DNA of 64,000 nucleotides, from assembly GCA_013397075.1 (NCBI GenBank), contig VWZS01010877.1:1476-65475 (forward strand). Direction: 5' to 3'. The notes beneath the pieces are model-generated. The model searched no databases and was not told the origin of the DNA. It saw only the letters and a program-made list of their open reading frames with translations. Position numbers and translations under genes: made by a program. This document shows positions 30,382-42,260 of the stretch, piece after piece (position 1 is the first letter of the stretch; each line of letters starts with the position of its first letter). Source of the stretch: Rhabdornis inornatus (lineage: Eukaryota; Chordata; Aves; Passeriformes; Rhabdornithidae).

Positions 30382-33300
30382 TATATTCCTATGGCTGTTC
30401 AACAAGGAGAGGTAATCTTGCACAAGTTTTGCCAACATCTTATCTATAAGAAAGAGACACAGATGCCAGAAATCAACTGATCTAAATCTTACAGCTCTGG
30501 TAATATTAGTGGAACTGCATGGACTCTCAAGGCAAATAGGTTTTCAACCACTTCATATATGTTTAAAAAGCAGCTGCCTTTGTAATTTTGTTTTCAGAAG
30601 TAGAAACCAAAGTGTCATTACCACCTTCATGAATGAAGGTGTTTAGCAAAAGATTAAACATCTAGATTTCCTGTCTTTGTGGTAAATTGAATGGTAATAT
30701 TGCAACTGAATTTATATTTCTCTATTTATACATATCAATCAGGCAGTTACAAAGATTGCTGTGGTGGAGTGTTTAAGACTGATGAACCAGCTCAGTTTTA
30801 TAATCTAAGAAAAGCTTTACTAAATTAATTCATTAGCAACCTGACACTTAGTAACGATCAGTTCTTACACAGTATTAATCATCATAACTATATATACAGA
30901 GAAGTAAGTCTTCACACTGATAGCCTGAGTGGGTTATGAGGCTGCACTAGCAAGGGACTAATGGCATATATTTATTACGGCTGTTGGCTGGAGCACCTGG
31001 TGGCTCCTGGTTGTGGAAGTTACAATGATCGGCTTGATCAGCTGTTGGACAGGAGAAACCAGAGCCAACACGGGTTTGTCATCTTTTTTTCTCTAACTTT
31101 TTTTACTGAGACCTGATGGTTTTAGGTTATTACCCCTTGCTTGAAAGAGGATCTTTACTAATTTTGTTTTCTTTTGTCTTGCTAGTAATCATTGTCTGTG
31201 TAGAAGGACACCATACCTGTACATAGTCCCCTCTGTTTATCATGCCTTTTTTATGGCAACTTTTTTTCCTTTATGTCTGTTCTGGGCAACTGAATTCATA
31301 TTTCTCCCTTTAGTAATCACCTTGCTCATATAATTATGCAAACCTGTGTTTCGCTGTGCCATTGCTATATTAGAAAATATTTGCATGTTGTTGTTAGTTT
31401 TACTGTTTTACTACCTTTTTACTGATATTTAAAATTAAATTTATCCTCTGGGATGCAGTTATAATTTACTGGTGTCACAAACCTCAGCTTTACTACAGCG
31501 ACTTTAATTTTTCCAGCTGGTATGCTATTGTCTATCCTGCCACTCAGTACTTACAAGCAATTACAGCTGCACACAGTGTATAAAGACAGTGCACAGCCCA
31601 GGAAAATAAGTTTTGCTCTCATATCATGCACAGGAAACTCTTGGCTTTGCCTGTCATGTCTACCTGCATGGTCTGTGTGGCCAGGCATTGAGGACCCAAT
31701 GTTCTCCTGAGCATTGCACAAAGCAAGAAATCTTTCACCAGTATCCCACTACATTGGAAATAGCTATGCTTTAAATATTCTCTCACTATCACTTTGTGTC
31801 TTCCTGACCTCCACAAAGAAAACCAAAAATAATTAAAAGAACTTGCCATTTAAATACCCACAGCTGTAAGACATGTTATTGAGTTATCTCATTAATGCCA
31901 CATTTACTATGATTGTCCATTGAAACAGATTTTGTTTCGTTTTTATTTCCTTCTCCAAACATTGTTTTGATTTTAATTTTTTGTGAGTATAATTTGATAA
32001 TGCTCTGTCAAGGCCAGAAATTTTACTAATAGCAATTAGATAGGAAATATGCCTTCTGGAGAAGGCTTAGAGGAGTTAACCACAGTTTTCAACAATGGAA
32101 TTATAGCACAGATGGGACAAAAACCTGATTAGTACAATGGATCACTTTCAAACCAGTGTTGAGTTGACATCTCCTTGAATAGGCCAGAGGACTTACTCTC
32201 AAGAAAGAAGGTCAATAAAAATGCACTTGCAACTGAAATGCCACTGGAAGTAGAAAAGAAAATCTTTTAAAACGAAAAGATAAATGAAGTTAAGCAGGAG
32301 GAGAATCAATAGGAAAAAGTAAAATGTACAGTGCAATGTGGTCTAGGTTTGCAATTTTTAAATTTTTTTTTTAAAACATGATGTAGAAACCATTATGGTA
32401 CTTTGAAGTTCAAGCAGTAATATTAAAGAGATGACAAGGTGATAATGCTTAGAGGAGTTAAAACACTACACAGACTTATTTATTATTAAAAGAGTCATGT
32501 CATATTGGAGCAACAAGGAGACTACACAGAAAATTTTGTGTGTTCTGTGAGAAAGGTTTGCTCCCACTTCATGAACAGAACCAAAACTAAAAAAAAAAAA
32601 GTCAAAAACATATAAAATCGTTCTATAAGTTCATCCATTGTTTGAGATTTTTTAAGAATTTAATAGCAATAATGGAATCAAAGTTACGGCACTGATTAAT
32701 CCTGGAGTGCCACATTTACCTACTAACAAGGATTCTTTTTACTTCTAAGCCCTTCCTCCATTATTCCCAGTTTACTCTTACTGCAAATATATTAATACAG
32801 TGTAGGCCAAACCATTTTGTAACAAAAATAGAAAGTAATGAATTATAAGTAGAACAGAGGGGTCTTTTTACCTAACTCTCAGAGTTCCATCAGTGTCTCT
32901 ATCACTCCTGCAAAATTGCAGACTGTCTGAAGAATTTGTTGAAAGCATACTCACTAAAAAAACCATAGTATAAAACATAGGTGGACTTGCATTATGCTTC
33001 GAAAACAACCTGAATATGCATTTTTTTGCCCACCTCACAGTGGGTAGTATCTATAGGAAATGCCTTTGCAGATACTAATAGGTCTAACAAGAAGAACCTC
33101 CAGAACTATTCAGGCTTTGAGATTTTTGCCTTTCCATTGAGTATTTTGTGCACAGAGAGCTTCATCCCAGGAATTCAGTATCGATAATGGAGATTTCTAT
33201 TTCAAGGTTTCTGAAATTTGTTTTTGAAATAGTATATCGCTTTAGCAGCTTCTTTAGTCCTTTGATTCCACTGTTATTAATTTCACTTATTGTTGGCTAC

Positions 33301-36300
33301 TTTACACTTTTTTTAATTCCTGAGATAAAAATCTGATAGAAAAAAATATTCCAGTGTAATTAATCATGGAGAGTGAGCAATAAGACTCCAATTCTTTCTT
33401 ATGTTTGCTTTACTGTGTGGATGAATTTGTGCTGGAACACACTAGAAACAAGCATAGTTTTGTTTGGCTAACACTGAATCTCCACTATTTCAAGAATGGA
33501 TACAGTACTTGTCCTGGTGCAAAGAGATGGCTTCTAACACCTCAATGAAGTAATCTATCTCCACCAAGCCATGATCTGTCCTTGAGAACCATCTACCTCA
33601 AGGTTAACATAAGACCTGTAAGACCTAAAGGGAAAAGGTTAAAATGTTTTATTAATTTTTTGCTTTTTGCTGTCATGAAGAGGATGAAAGACAGAAGTAA
33701 AATGCACTTATTTTACTATTGTTCATAAAATGTTATACTTTTGATGGCAAGCGTGCATGTCTTTGTCCTGTGCCATGGCTCATGTCTGGTATCTTGCCTA
33801 TGAGCATGGCTTCCATGGACATCCAAAAAATGTGTTACAAGATTCAAGTAGAAAGGTTTCTTTTACTTTTCTCTCCACAAATAATTTGACTTCACTTTTT
33901 AACTTTTTAATTTTCTTTTTTATTTTCCTTAATGTTGACAGGATTTGAGTTGATAAAATTATTATCAAAATAGGTGGGCTTAATGTAGCAATTCCTGAAT
34001 GGAATATTAACTGAACAAATGAGACAGAAGAAACTGGCAAGCTGCAAAGAGAAGAAGATTAATATAGAGCGACCTGAGGCCACTTAGTATTGACATCTGT
34101 TTGCCTTGTGAAAGAGAATTGTGTGCAGTATACAGAGAAGTATGTGAACATAGTGACTAGAGAAGTATTTGAACATATTTTCTCAGTGATATCTACTTTA
34201 TATTGCAATGACAACATGGATGTCATGGAAATTCAGTTCTAATTTTCACAGATGTAACCAAGGTAAGAAGGAAGTTCTTGGGTTTGTTTTTTTGCTCCAC
34301 TCTCTTCACAGTATTACAATGTAGATTTCCTCTCTGGCTACACAAGTATATTTTCTCATCAAAGTCCCTTCTCTGTGTGGCGGTTCTTGTTCAGTGAGTA
34401 GAGTAGCAGCAGACTAAAAAATTCCAAATAATCATCACATGTGTGATGAACAAAAGACAAAATACAAGATTAACCCAAAAGCCTGAAAAAATATAAATTA
34501 AGAATTCTCATTATCTATACATGGTGCCCTAAATTGGCCTTTTGGACTGTACAATCTCAAGTGATAATTATTTGTGGCACTGGCCAATTCCTCTGTAATT
34601 ATTATCTTTTCATTAATGCCAGAAACTGATTTCTACTCTTTTCTATAAAACAGTTCCTTCTTGCCCTTTTTTAGCGTAAACAGAGTGCTTCGATTTTGTT
34701 TTAAAATAGCCAGTAAATAAAGTAATGAAGTCACTGATTTCATCATTTACTAGAGATAAAGGAAAATCCTGAAGAGTCTTGCCTTACTCCACGAATCTTG
34801 TGGGATCTTATTTTAGGATGGGGTTTTAAGTGAAATCCCAGTCTTGTGGTAGTCTGTGAGATTTAAGACTTTGTTCTCTATAAAAACAAATAATTTTGGA
34901 ATGTGTTATGTAGTTTTTTAGTTAAGCATATGTTAATCAAATAATATAAGAAGCAAAGGAAGAACCAAGAAAGCAAAAGGAATGTGGAAGACTACATTTA
35001 AAGTTCTACAACACCAGACATTGCCTGATCTGTGGCTGAGTCGGGTGAAGAAAAACTCTACTGTTAGAATCAAAAGACTATAAGCATGAATTTTCTATAC
35101 AATTTCAAAATCTATTTGGGAAACTACTGATTACCATCTGCAAATATGTAGTTCTAGGGTGTGTAGATAGTGTTTGTGCTATAACTCTGTTACAGTCAAA
35201 TATCTAATTACTACATTCAGAAAGAACAGATGAATTTACTTTAGTCCCTTTCAAATTGGAGTCTAGTAGCTTCCAGGATATAAAATAGCTCACTGTATCT
35301 TCTTTTTTTTTTTCTCAAGTTGTGTTTTATTTTTAGCCTTCTTTATACTTCCATCCTGCTAGTAAGCAGACTTACCTAACTTCATCAGAAATGTTGTTTT
35401 CATTATTTATAATGTAAACTTAGATATTTGAAAACTTACAGGAATGAGAAACTATACTCATGAGATTCCAGCCAAGTTTTACTAGTCTGAGAGGCTGCTC
35501 AGTAAATTTTATTATTTGGAAGTATGCAAGTGGTTTCTCATGCCTCACATCTCTCTGTGAGTTCACTTCTTTCCTTTGGAAACTGAGTTAACATCAAACT
35601 TCAGTTTAAACACAGTTGTAGCCACCGCTCTTGTTTGTTACTGCCCTATGCATGTGAAGATAAAATAAACTCCTCTCACCAAAAGCTTACCAAACACCAT
35701 TTTCATTGTTCTCTTATTCCCAGCATGGCAAAAGCAGGCATCCTTTTGTTTATGACAGGGTGCTAAATGCCTGTAGGGACTCTCAACGTATATATAAGCT
35801 GTTCAAATAGAGATACAAAAAATGCAGAAAATACAAACTTAGGGTAAATTATGTCCTGGTCATGACAGTTTCTTGTCATTATGGTTCATGTCATTATGGT
35901 TGATAACTCACACCCAGTGGGCTGAAATAATTTCTGAAGGGGGTAATACTGATGGAGGAAGAAAAGCTGTTACCTTTCTGAACAGCCAGGAAGCACTGAG
36001 TTTGCAGGGTTTAAATGGAAATCTAACTGACCTGAGGAAAATGTCAATAATGGATGGAAATGTCACTTCCATCTCTTAAGTGAAGTCTTCTTAATACAAG
36101 GCGATATTCTTCATTTGAATTCCTAGTGTATTGTCTTGTGGGTATTTTGGTAAAAAATATTTTACTTCTACAAACATTACTACAAACAGCTTTCAGGTTT
36201 GGTGACCCAGCAAGTAATTCACATATTTGAGGTGTTGAAGACCTAATCTTGGGACTTTTTCTTGACAATTTTGACTTCCAGTTTTCGTGCCAGGTGCTGA

Positions 36301-36986
36301 TTTAAACCTGCTTGCAGATTGCAGGTGAACATTGCATCACAATTGCTTCATCTTAATTTCATAATAGCCCTCTGCCTGCCTGTCATTCATAGCAGAAGGA
36401 GAGACAAGGCTGTCCACAGCATCTTGCCTTTGTGGAATGGTCTTTTGAAACTAGCATGACCATATCACTTTGATAGTTATAAATAATTCACTTAGGTAAT
36501 TATAAATAATTGATTTAGCTGCACTCTGGAAAAGAACTGAGATCAATTGAACATTTCTTTATAATTGTATTTTAAAAATGAACCTCTAAAAGTGGAAATT
36601 TTCTTACTATTTAGATGTAATTAGCATCTGTATAAAGTCTTATATTTTAACAGAAATCCAGAAAAAATTACCACCACAAATTAACACTACTTGTTTTAGT
36701 AACAGTAGCTGGTTTTGTATGTGTCTTCAACAAAGTTGTTAATTGTATATTTTCAAGGTCATAGAATTTTGCAAGGCTTTATGATGAAACTGTTGGCACA
36801 ATGAGGCCCAGATTCTGCAGTCAATGTAAACTGCAACTAGTAGTGCTCAGCAATTTAGCAGCTGGTTTGATCTACCAGGAGTGTTGGGCTATTACTTTTT
36901 CTTAAAGCAGAACAGACACCTTGTTTGCTGTGTAAGCTGCAGTACTTGCAAAGAAAATAGACTAATTTTATGGAAAATTTCTGATA
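30382..36986. other. AT-rich non-coding sequence
   Basis: About 6.6 kb without a recognisable gene. Small direct duplications occur at 35874-35903 (GTCATTATGGTT twice, 15-bp period) and near 34133-34175 (AGAGAAGTAT...TGAACATA twice). A segment at 30758-31130 has some LTR-like features but was not accepted. Confidence 0.5.
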
Positions 36987-37062
36987 TCCATCCATCCATC
37001 CATCCATCCATCCATCCATCCGTCCGTCCGTCCATCCATCCATCCATCCATCCATCCATCCC
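36987..37062. repeat. (TCCA)n tetranucleotide microsatellite
   Basis: About 19 tandem TCCA units with a central block of TCCG variants at about 37018-37031. Frames across it translate as HPSI or GWMD repeats and are not genes. Confidence 0.97.
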
Positions 37063-38812
37063 TCTACTTGTGTATATAGGTTTGCTCTGCTCAATACTGA
37101 CCAGAGAAAATGATCTTTGATCATATGAGATTAGACTCATATGGTAAAATTTCCACTTCACTTCTTAAGTTTACAAAGGAAATTGAAACAAAAGTGATCA
37201 TGAAAATCATTGACTAGAAAAATTTTCTTTTTAAAAGAAGAAAAAAATTCATTTCATGCACACACAAAAATCATTATGGAGGTTCAAGGTCTCATTTTGT
37301 GTTCCAACATTCAATGCATAACTCAAAACGTTTCAGAATAAAATATCAAAGTATTTTGCCTAAAAGGGTTCATGTCGGAACTTTTTCTTCTGTTCTCTTT
37401 CAGGTTTTCATTTCTGAATGATGAGTATAATTTAAATGAAAATAATTTCAGATAAGTACATCTTATAGACTTTGAACTGATGACTTTGGATTTTGCTTTT
37501 GAGCTGTGTGAAGTAGGATTCCAAGAGTGGATCTTTTGATACTAGAAATTGTAGTTCAGAGGACATTCAAAGCCTGATCCTCTTTGGATGTTAATTTTGA
37601 TTTATTCTAAGGCCTTGATACCAACAGCTGATTGCAGTTTCTTTCCTCCATTTTTCTGCTGGTACAGAATCCAGGTCCAGGCCACAGTTTTGTGTTGCTT
37701 TAATTTTTTTCTTTTTTGGTCTGAGTTTTTGCAGTCCCACTTTTTACATGTACATCACTCTTGTTTGAGTAATACTTTATCTCTGTGTCCATTATGATTT
37801 ATTAAATCAATAGATCATTAGAGCCACAGCTGGCTCTGATGATGCATGATCTAATACATCATAAAAACAACACCTCATTAGGATTATGCATTACATAAGA
37901 TTGATAGAAAAAATCCCTCCCCTTTTTGCTACTTGTAAAAGGGACTGTTAATAAGGCCTGCAATGGCATTAAAATGAGAATATTAGAACAAAATCAGATA
38001 GTATTTCTAGTTTTAACTTCTATTTTCACTCAGAAAAATATATTTTTTTAACAAAGTGGCAGTTCTACCCCACAACAAAAAACATAAACTTAGAAAATCA
38101 CAAATAAGAAATGTGCCTTTTCCAACAGCAAGACTTGTTAACACCCACAAAAAGTTTAGCTAAATTCATGCTAGATGGTTCCTTAGTTGAATTCAAACAA
38201 GCCTGAATAGGTTTTTGAAATTGCCATTGGTATTCAGTCCAAATTTGGTGACTTGTTTTTGAGGTATTTTACTGAGTTCACCTCTGTATCTTACTGCAAG
38301 TAAAATTGTATTGTTCCTGTATATTCATATAACCTTAAAAATCTATAGGATTACGCAGCCCACAATAGAAATGTAGAATTGGACTGGGGATGGTTAAGGC
38401 ACTTTTATTCTTTGGTAAAACCTATTCTTCAAGTAAGAGCACTTGATAGGGCCTCTTTTTCTCTGAGATCTGGTGACAGGTATCAGATTAATCCACAAAC
38501 AATTTCTTTTAGCTGATCCCATTTGCTTGCGATGTTACTTACGGTTCGCTTTCAAAATCAAGTGACTCTTCTCCTGCTTGCTCCTCACAAAGAGACATCA
38601 GATAAAGATAAGTAATTTATTTTTCATTCATATAGCAAAGATTGTTAAAGAAAAGGGCTGTTTTTTGCATTCTGAAATCAGGTGCATCAACCTTGTCCCA
38701 CTCAATCAGCCGGAACGCAGACCTGTGCTTTTAGTGGAGAGGAAGAGTGTATGTATAAATTGCCATGCAGCAGGATTCTTTAATGCACTTAAGGTCTCCC
38801 AAAATACAAATG
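37063..38812. other. AT-rich non-coding sequence
   Basis: No gene or repeat family recognised. A 13-bp-stem hairpin at 37814-37843 is listed separately. Confidence 0.5.
37814..37843. repeat. Short inverted repeat (hairpin)
   Basis: ATCATTAGAGCCA and TGGCTCTGATGAT pair over 13 positions with one T/G mismatch around a CAGC loop. Further ATGATG/CATCAT strings follow to 37862. The stem is too short for a typical pre-miRNA. Confidence 0.5.
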
Positions 38813-39082
<270 letters not shown>

Positions 39083-39334
39083 ATTAGGACCTTTTGTTCC
39101 AAAAGCCCAGATTGGCCAAACATGCATACTGGCCCCTTCTTTGCCTTATATCCTGTTTTAATTGAGTGTCAAAGGTCATACATTGCTATTAGAGCAAGAC
39201 ATGAGTGGCAGCAGGGGTCAGGGACTCTGTGGCGTTCTATTAGAGCCATAAAACCAGAACTGAATGATAATTTCACCTGCTCTAACCCCAATTTTTCCGA
39301 GATGTGATAGACACTGACCTTAGTGTTTGACTGC
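39083..39334. other. Short non-coding segment between microsatellite and gap
   Basis: No recognisable family. It is flanked by a microsatellite and a sequence gap, so its placement is less certain than the rest. Confidence 0.4.
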
Positions 39335-39395
39335 NNNNNNNNNNNNNNNNNNNNNNNNNNNNNNNNNNNNNNNNNNNNNNNNNNNNNNNNNNNNN
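39335..39395. other. Assembly gap (61 Ns)
   Basis: A run of N at these positions. Frames containing X here are artefacts. Confidence 0.99.
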
Positions 39396-41200
39396 TAAAC
39401 AATAAATGTGCCCTTTTTGACCAGGATGGGAAATAAAACAATAAAACATACACACAGAAGATTCAAGCAAACAGACTAATCAAGGTGACATAAAACTATA
39501 AAATAATGCCTCACTGGAGAGGTCAGACCCTTTCTTTGACTAGTATTCCCCTCCAGTTATTTCTTCTACCAATCTGCAATTTCTTTATATTGGCAGAACA
39601 TTCTATATCCACCTTCAAGTGTTGAGACACATGCAGTAAATCTTAACTGCTGAAGAAGTCCCGTCTATGCCACTTGAAATGTTTTTGATCTCAAGAGGAC
39701 AGTGTTTTATTTTTTCCGTGTGTATAGGAAAAAGTAGGAAAGATGTTTAATTTTTTGAAAGAAAATATTTTGTTAAATACAGGAACGTCTCAGAAAAACC
39801 TTCCTGGTCAAAGAATAAAGTGATTGAAATAAAGGCTATACAATACTAAAAGTGAGTACTTGATATTAAGTTGTTAAAATGCTTGGTTCTTTTTATCATT
39901 AATGTCTAACTTGGGTTTTGCAAACAGCTTCACATACTGCTTAGATGAGCTGGGGTACTTCCCGTTAGCTGGTCTTTGATCCAGGTCCACAATGAGGAAA
40001 TTTCAAAATGTAGTTATTTGCTGGTTTATATCTTGATAATTACTTTTATGTATATGGGGTAGCTGGTGTAAATCTATGATGTTTAATTTCAAATTCATTG
40101 ATAATAAGAGAACTTCAGAAGGTGCTGAGATTCATTCTCTTTTGAACATTCGATTTACGGCTCTGAGAGAGACCCACAGAAAAGTATATTTAGTAAAATA
40201 ATCCATTCATTTTACAAATTATCCTGGAGTTTGAGAAAACTTCTAAGACTGTCATCAATCACAACTTTTTACTTGTTCTAAGATCTATTTACCAATCCCT
40301 AAAGAATATGTTTGCCCAGACTGAGGTTTTAAGTCAGATTATGCAAAACAATACCAGCAACATCTGTAAGCTTTGCCATAGCAACAATGAGAAACTCCTG
40401 TGGGTCAGAAAGGAGGACAGCCGTCTTGCATTTCCCACTGATGTCAGTATCCATGGAAACCCCTTTTAATAGTATCTGCATCAGGCTGAGAAAACAGGTA
40501 AGTTCTCTTCTAAAAGGGGGTGCATTAAAATAAAACAATCCTTCGCAAGGTCAAGCCTTAAGGAAGAAGAACACATCAGTAGAGGACTACTGTAAATCCC
40601 CAGTTTCTTTGCTAAGAATTCAGAGAATCACATTAGCATTCTTGAAAAAGAGACAGAGAAAAGTAAAGCCTAAGATGTTGCACCCTTGAGAACTCACTTC
40701 CTTCACTAGGAGAATATACAGAGGATGTGATTACGTGAACTGAGAGATTAATTATGATCAGAATTCAGTGGGGAGAGACTGACACAAGCACATGTACTGT
40801 ACTTAAAAAAAAAAAAAAGGCTGAACTGCAGGAACACCATATGGCAAGTGCCCATAAAGTAAGAACATGTACACAGGAATATTACACACATGGTAGCATT
40901 TTAAAATATCTGTAAACTCAGCATTTTATGGATAGGTTGTTTGGAGGAAACAGTGCTGCCACCCTCTCTCACCTGGGCCATTTGAGTGGGAAACAAAAGT
41001 TTTTCTCTTTTGAAATCATCATGGTGGCAAGCCATCTTGTCTCCCATCTTTGATTTCCACAACAAATTAGCACATGCATGATTTTGAGTTGCACAGGTTT
41101 ACAACTTTGTTGTTTTAATTCACAAATAAAAACTGTCATGCCCTGTGAACAGTTAGGAAGCAGTTGCTGATGATTTTAAAGCCCTAAATATTATATAAAA
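39396..41200. other. AT-rich non-coding sequence
   Basis: No gene or repeat family recognised. A poly-A run lies near 40804-40818. Confidence 0.5.
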
Positions 41201-41414
41201 TCAAAGAAAAAAAACCCCTCAAATTAAAACCCCACAAACAAAAACAAGAACACATTAAAAAAAAAAAAAAAAGAAAAAACAAAACCAAACAAAACAAACC
41301 AACAAAAAAAACACACACAAAAACCAAAAACAAATCAAAAACCAACAAAAAACCAAACGAAACCAAACAAAACCAAAAACAAACAAACAAAACAAAACAC
41401 AAAACCCCCCCACC
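41201..41414. repeat. A-rich low-complexity block (CAAAA/CAAAC-type)
   Basis: About 210 bp composed almost only of A and C on the + strand, with irregular units such as ACCAAAC, AAACAAAC and ACAAAACA. The Phe/Leu/Val-rich - strand frames across it are artefacts. It is not clearly the tail of any recognised retroposon. Confidence 0.9.
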
Positions 41415-42017
41415 AACCTGAAAATTCCAAGCAGTTTCACACTTGAAGGTATTTTGCAATAAATTCTTAGATTTGGAACTAAAGCCCATAGGGTCATTTT
41501 TTATCATATTACAATAAGAAAAGTAAACTTCCGCAGCAGTTACTGCATTGTAGATAATTGCACAATGTGTCTATTAATGTGCCATTGTGCTAAAAATTCC
41601 CCTTTTTTTGTCACACTTGCACGATTGATCTCAATCTCTTTTCTTACTGAAAGAAGGAAAAAAGAGAATTCTCCTAATGGTTCAATAGTTTGTGGCAAAG
41701 GATGAAATACATAGATTGTGCAGTGCATATGACACACAGTCTGCCAGGGAAGCAACCTGAGGTCTAATTGATGAAGGAATCATACTACTAGAAAGATTTT
41801 TGTGGTCTAAATTATAAAGATTTCTATACACATGATTACAAGACAAGCCCATGATATGTTCTAAGGAAACTTAACAAGTGCAAATTAGATCTTCCTTGTA
41901 AAACCAGGATCACCATGAGCTGTAATAAATATAACAAAAAAAGTAAAGTTATTGCAGGGAAATGTTAAAATATGCCTTCTGTCTGAATGTGTATATAACC
42001 AAAATATTTAAAATCTC
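41415..42017. other. AT-rich non-coding sequence
   Basis: Nothing recognised. Confidence 0.5.
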
Positions 42018-42260
42018 TGAATCACCCAGAACAATTCAGGGCAGCAGGGACCTCATCTACTCCAATGCCCTGCTCAAAACAGGGCTCATTCAGAGACTTG
42101 TCTGATTAAGTCTTAAATGTTTCCAATATGGGACACCCTGCATCTTCCCTGGACTACTTGTTTCAGTGTTTTACTGTCCTCATGGTAGTTTTGGTTTGCC
42201 TTATCAGGCTTTCCCATGTTTCAAATTTTCAGACTGAAGCTGCCAGAAAACTGTATTGTT
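42018..42260 (-). mobile_element. CR1 LINE 3'-end relic (antisense)
   Basis: On the + strand GGGCAGCAGGGACCTCATCTA, CTCCAATGCCCTGCTCAAA and CAGGGCTCATTCAGAG have the pattern of the antisense CR1 3' UTR (GACCTCATCTAGTCCAAC..CCCTGCTCA type). A diverged continuation follows. It is old and short. Confidence 0.65.

Noticed and set aside
30758..31130. Possible solo LTR on the - strand (TGTGGTGGAG edge, TATATATA, AGTAAAG)
   Set aside because: No matching second boundary, no target duplication and no second copy in the window. The motifs are expected by chance in AT-rich DNA.
36855..37161. GWMD- and HPSI-repeat frames
   Set aside because: They translate the TCCA microsatellite.
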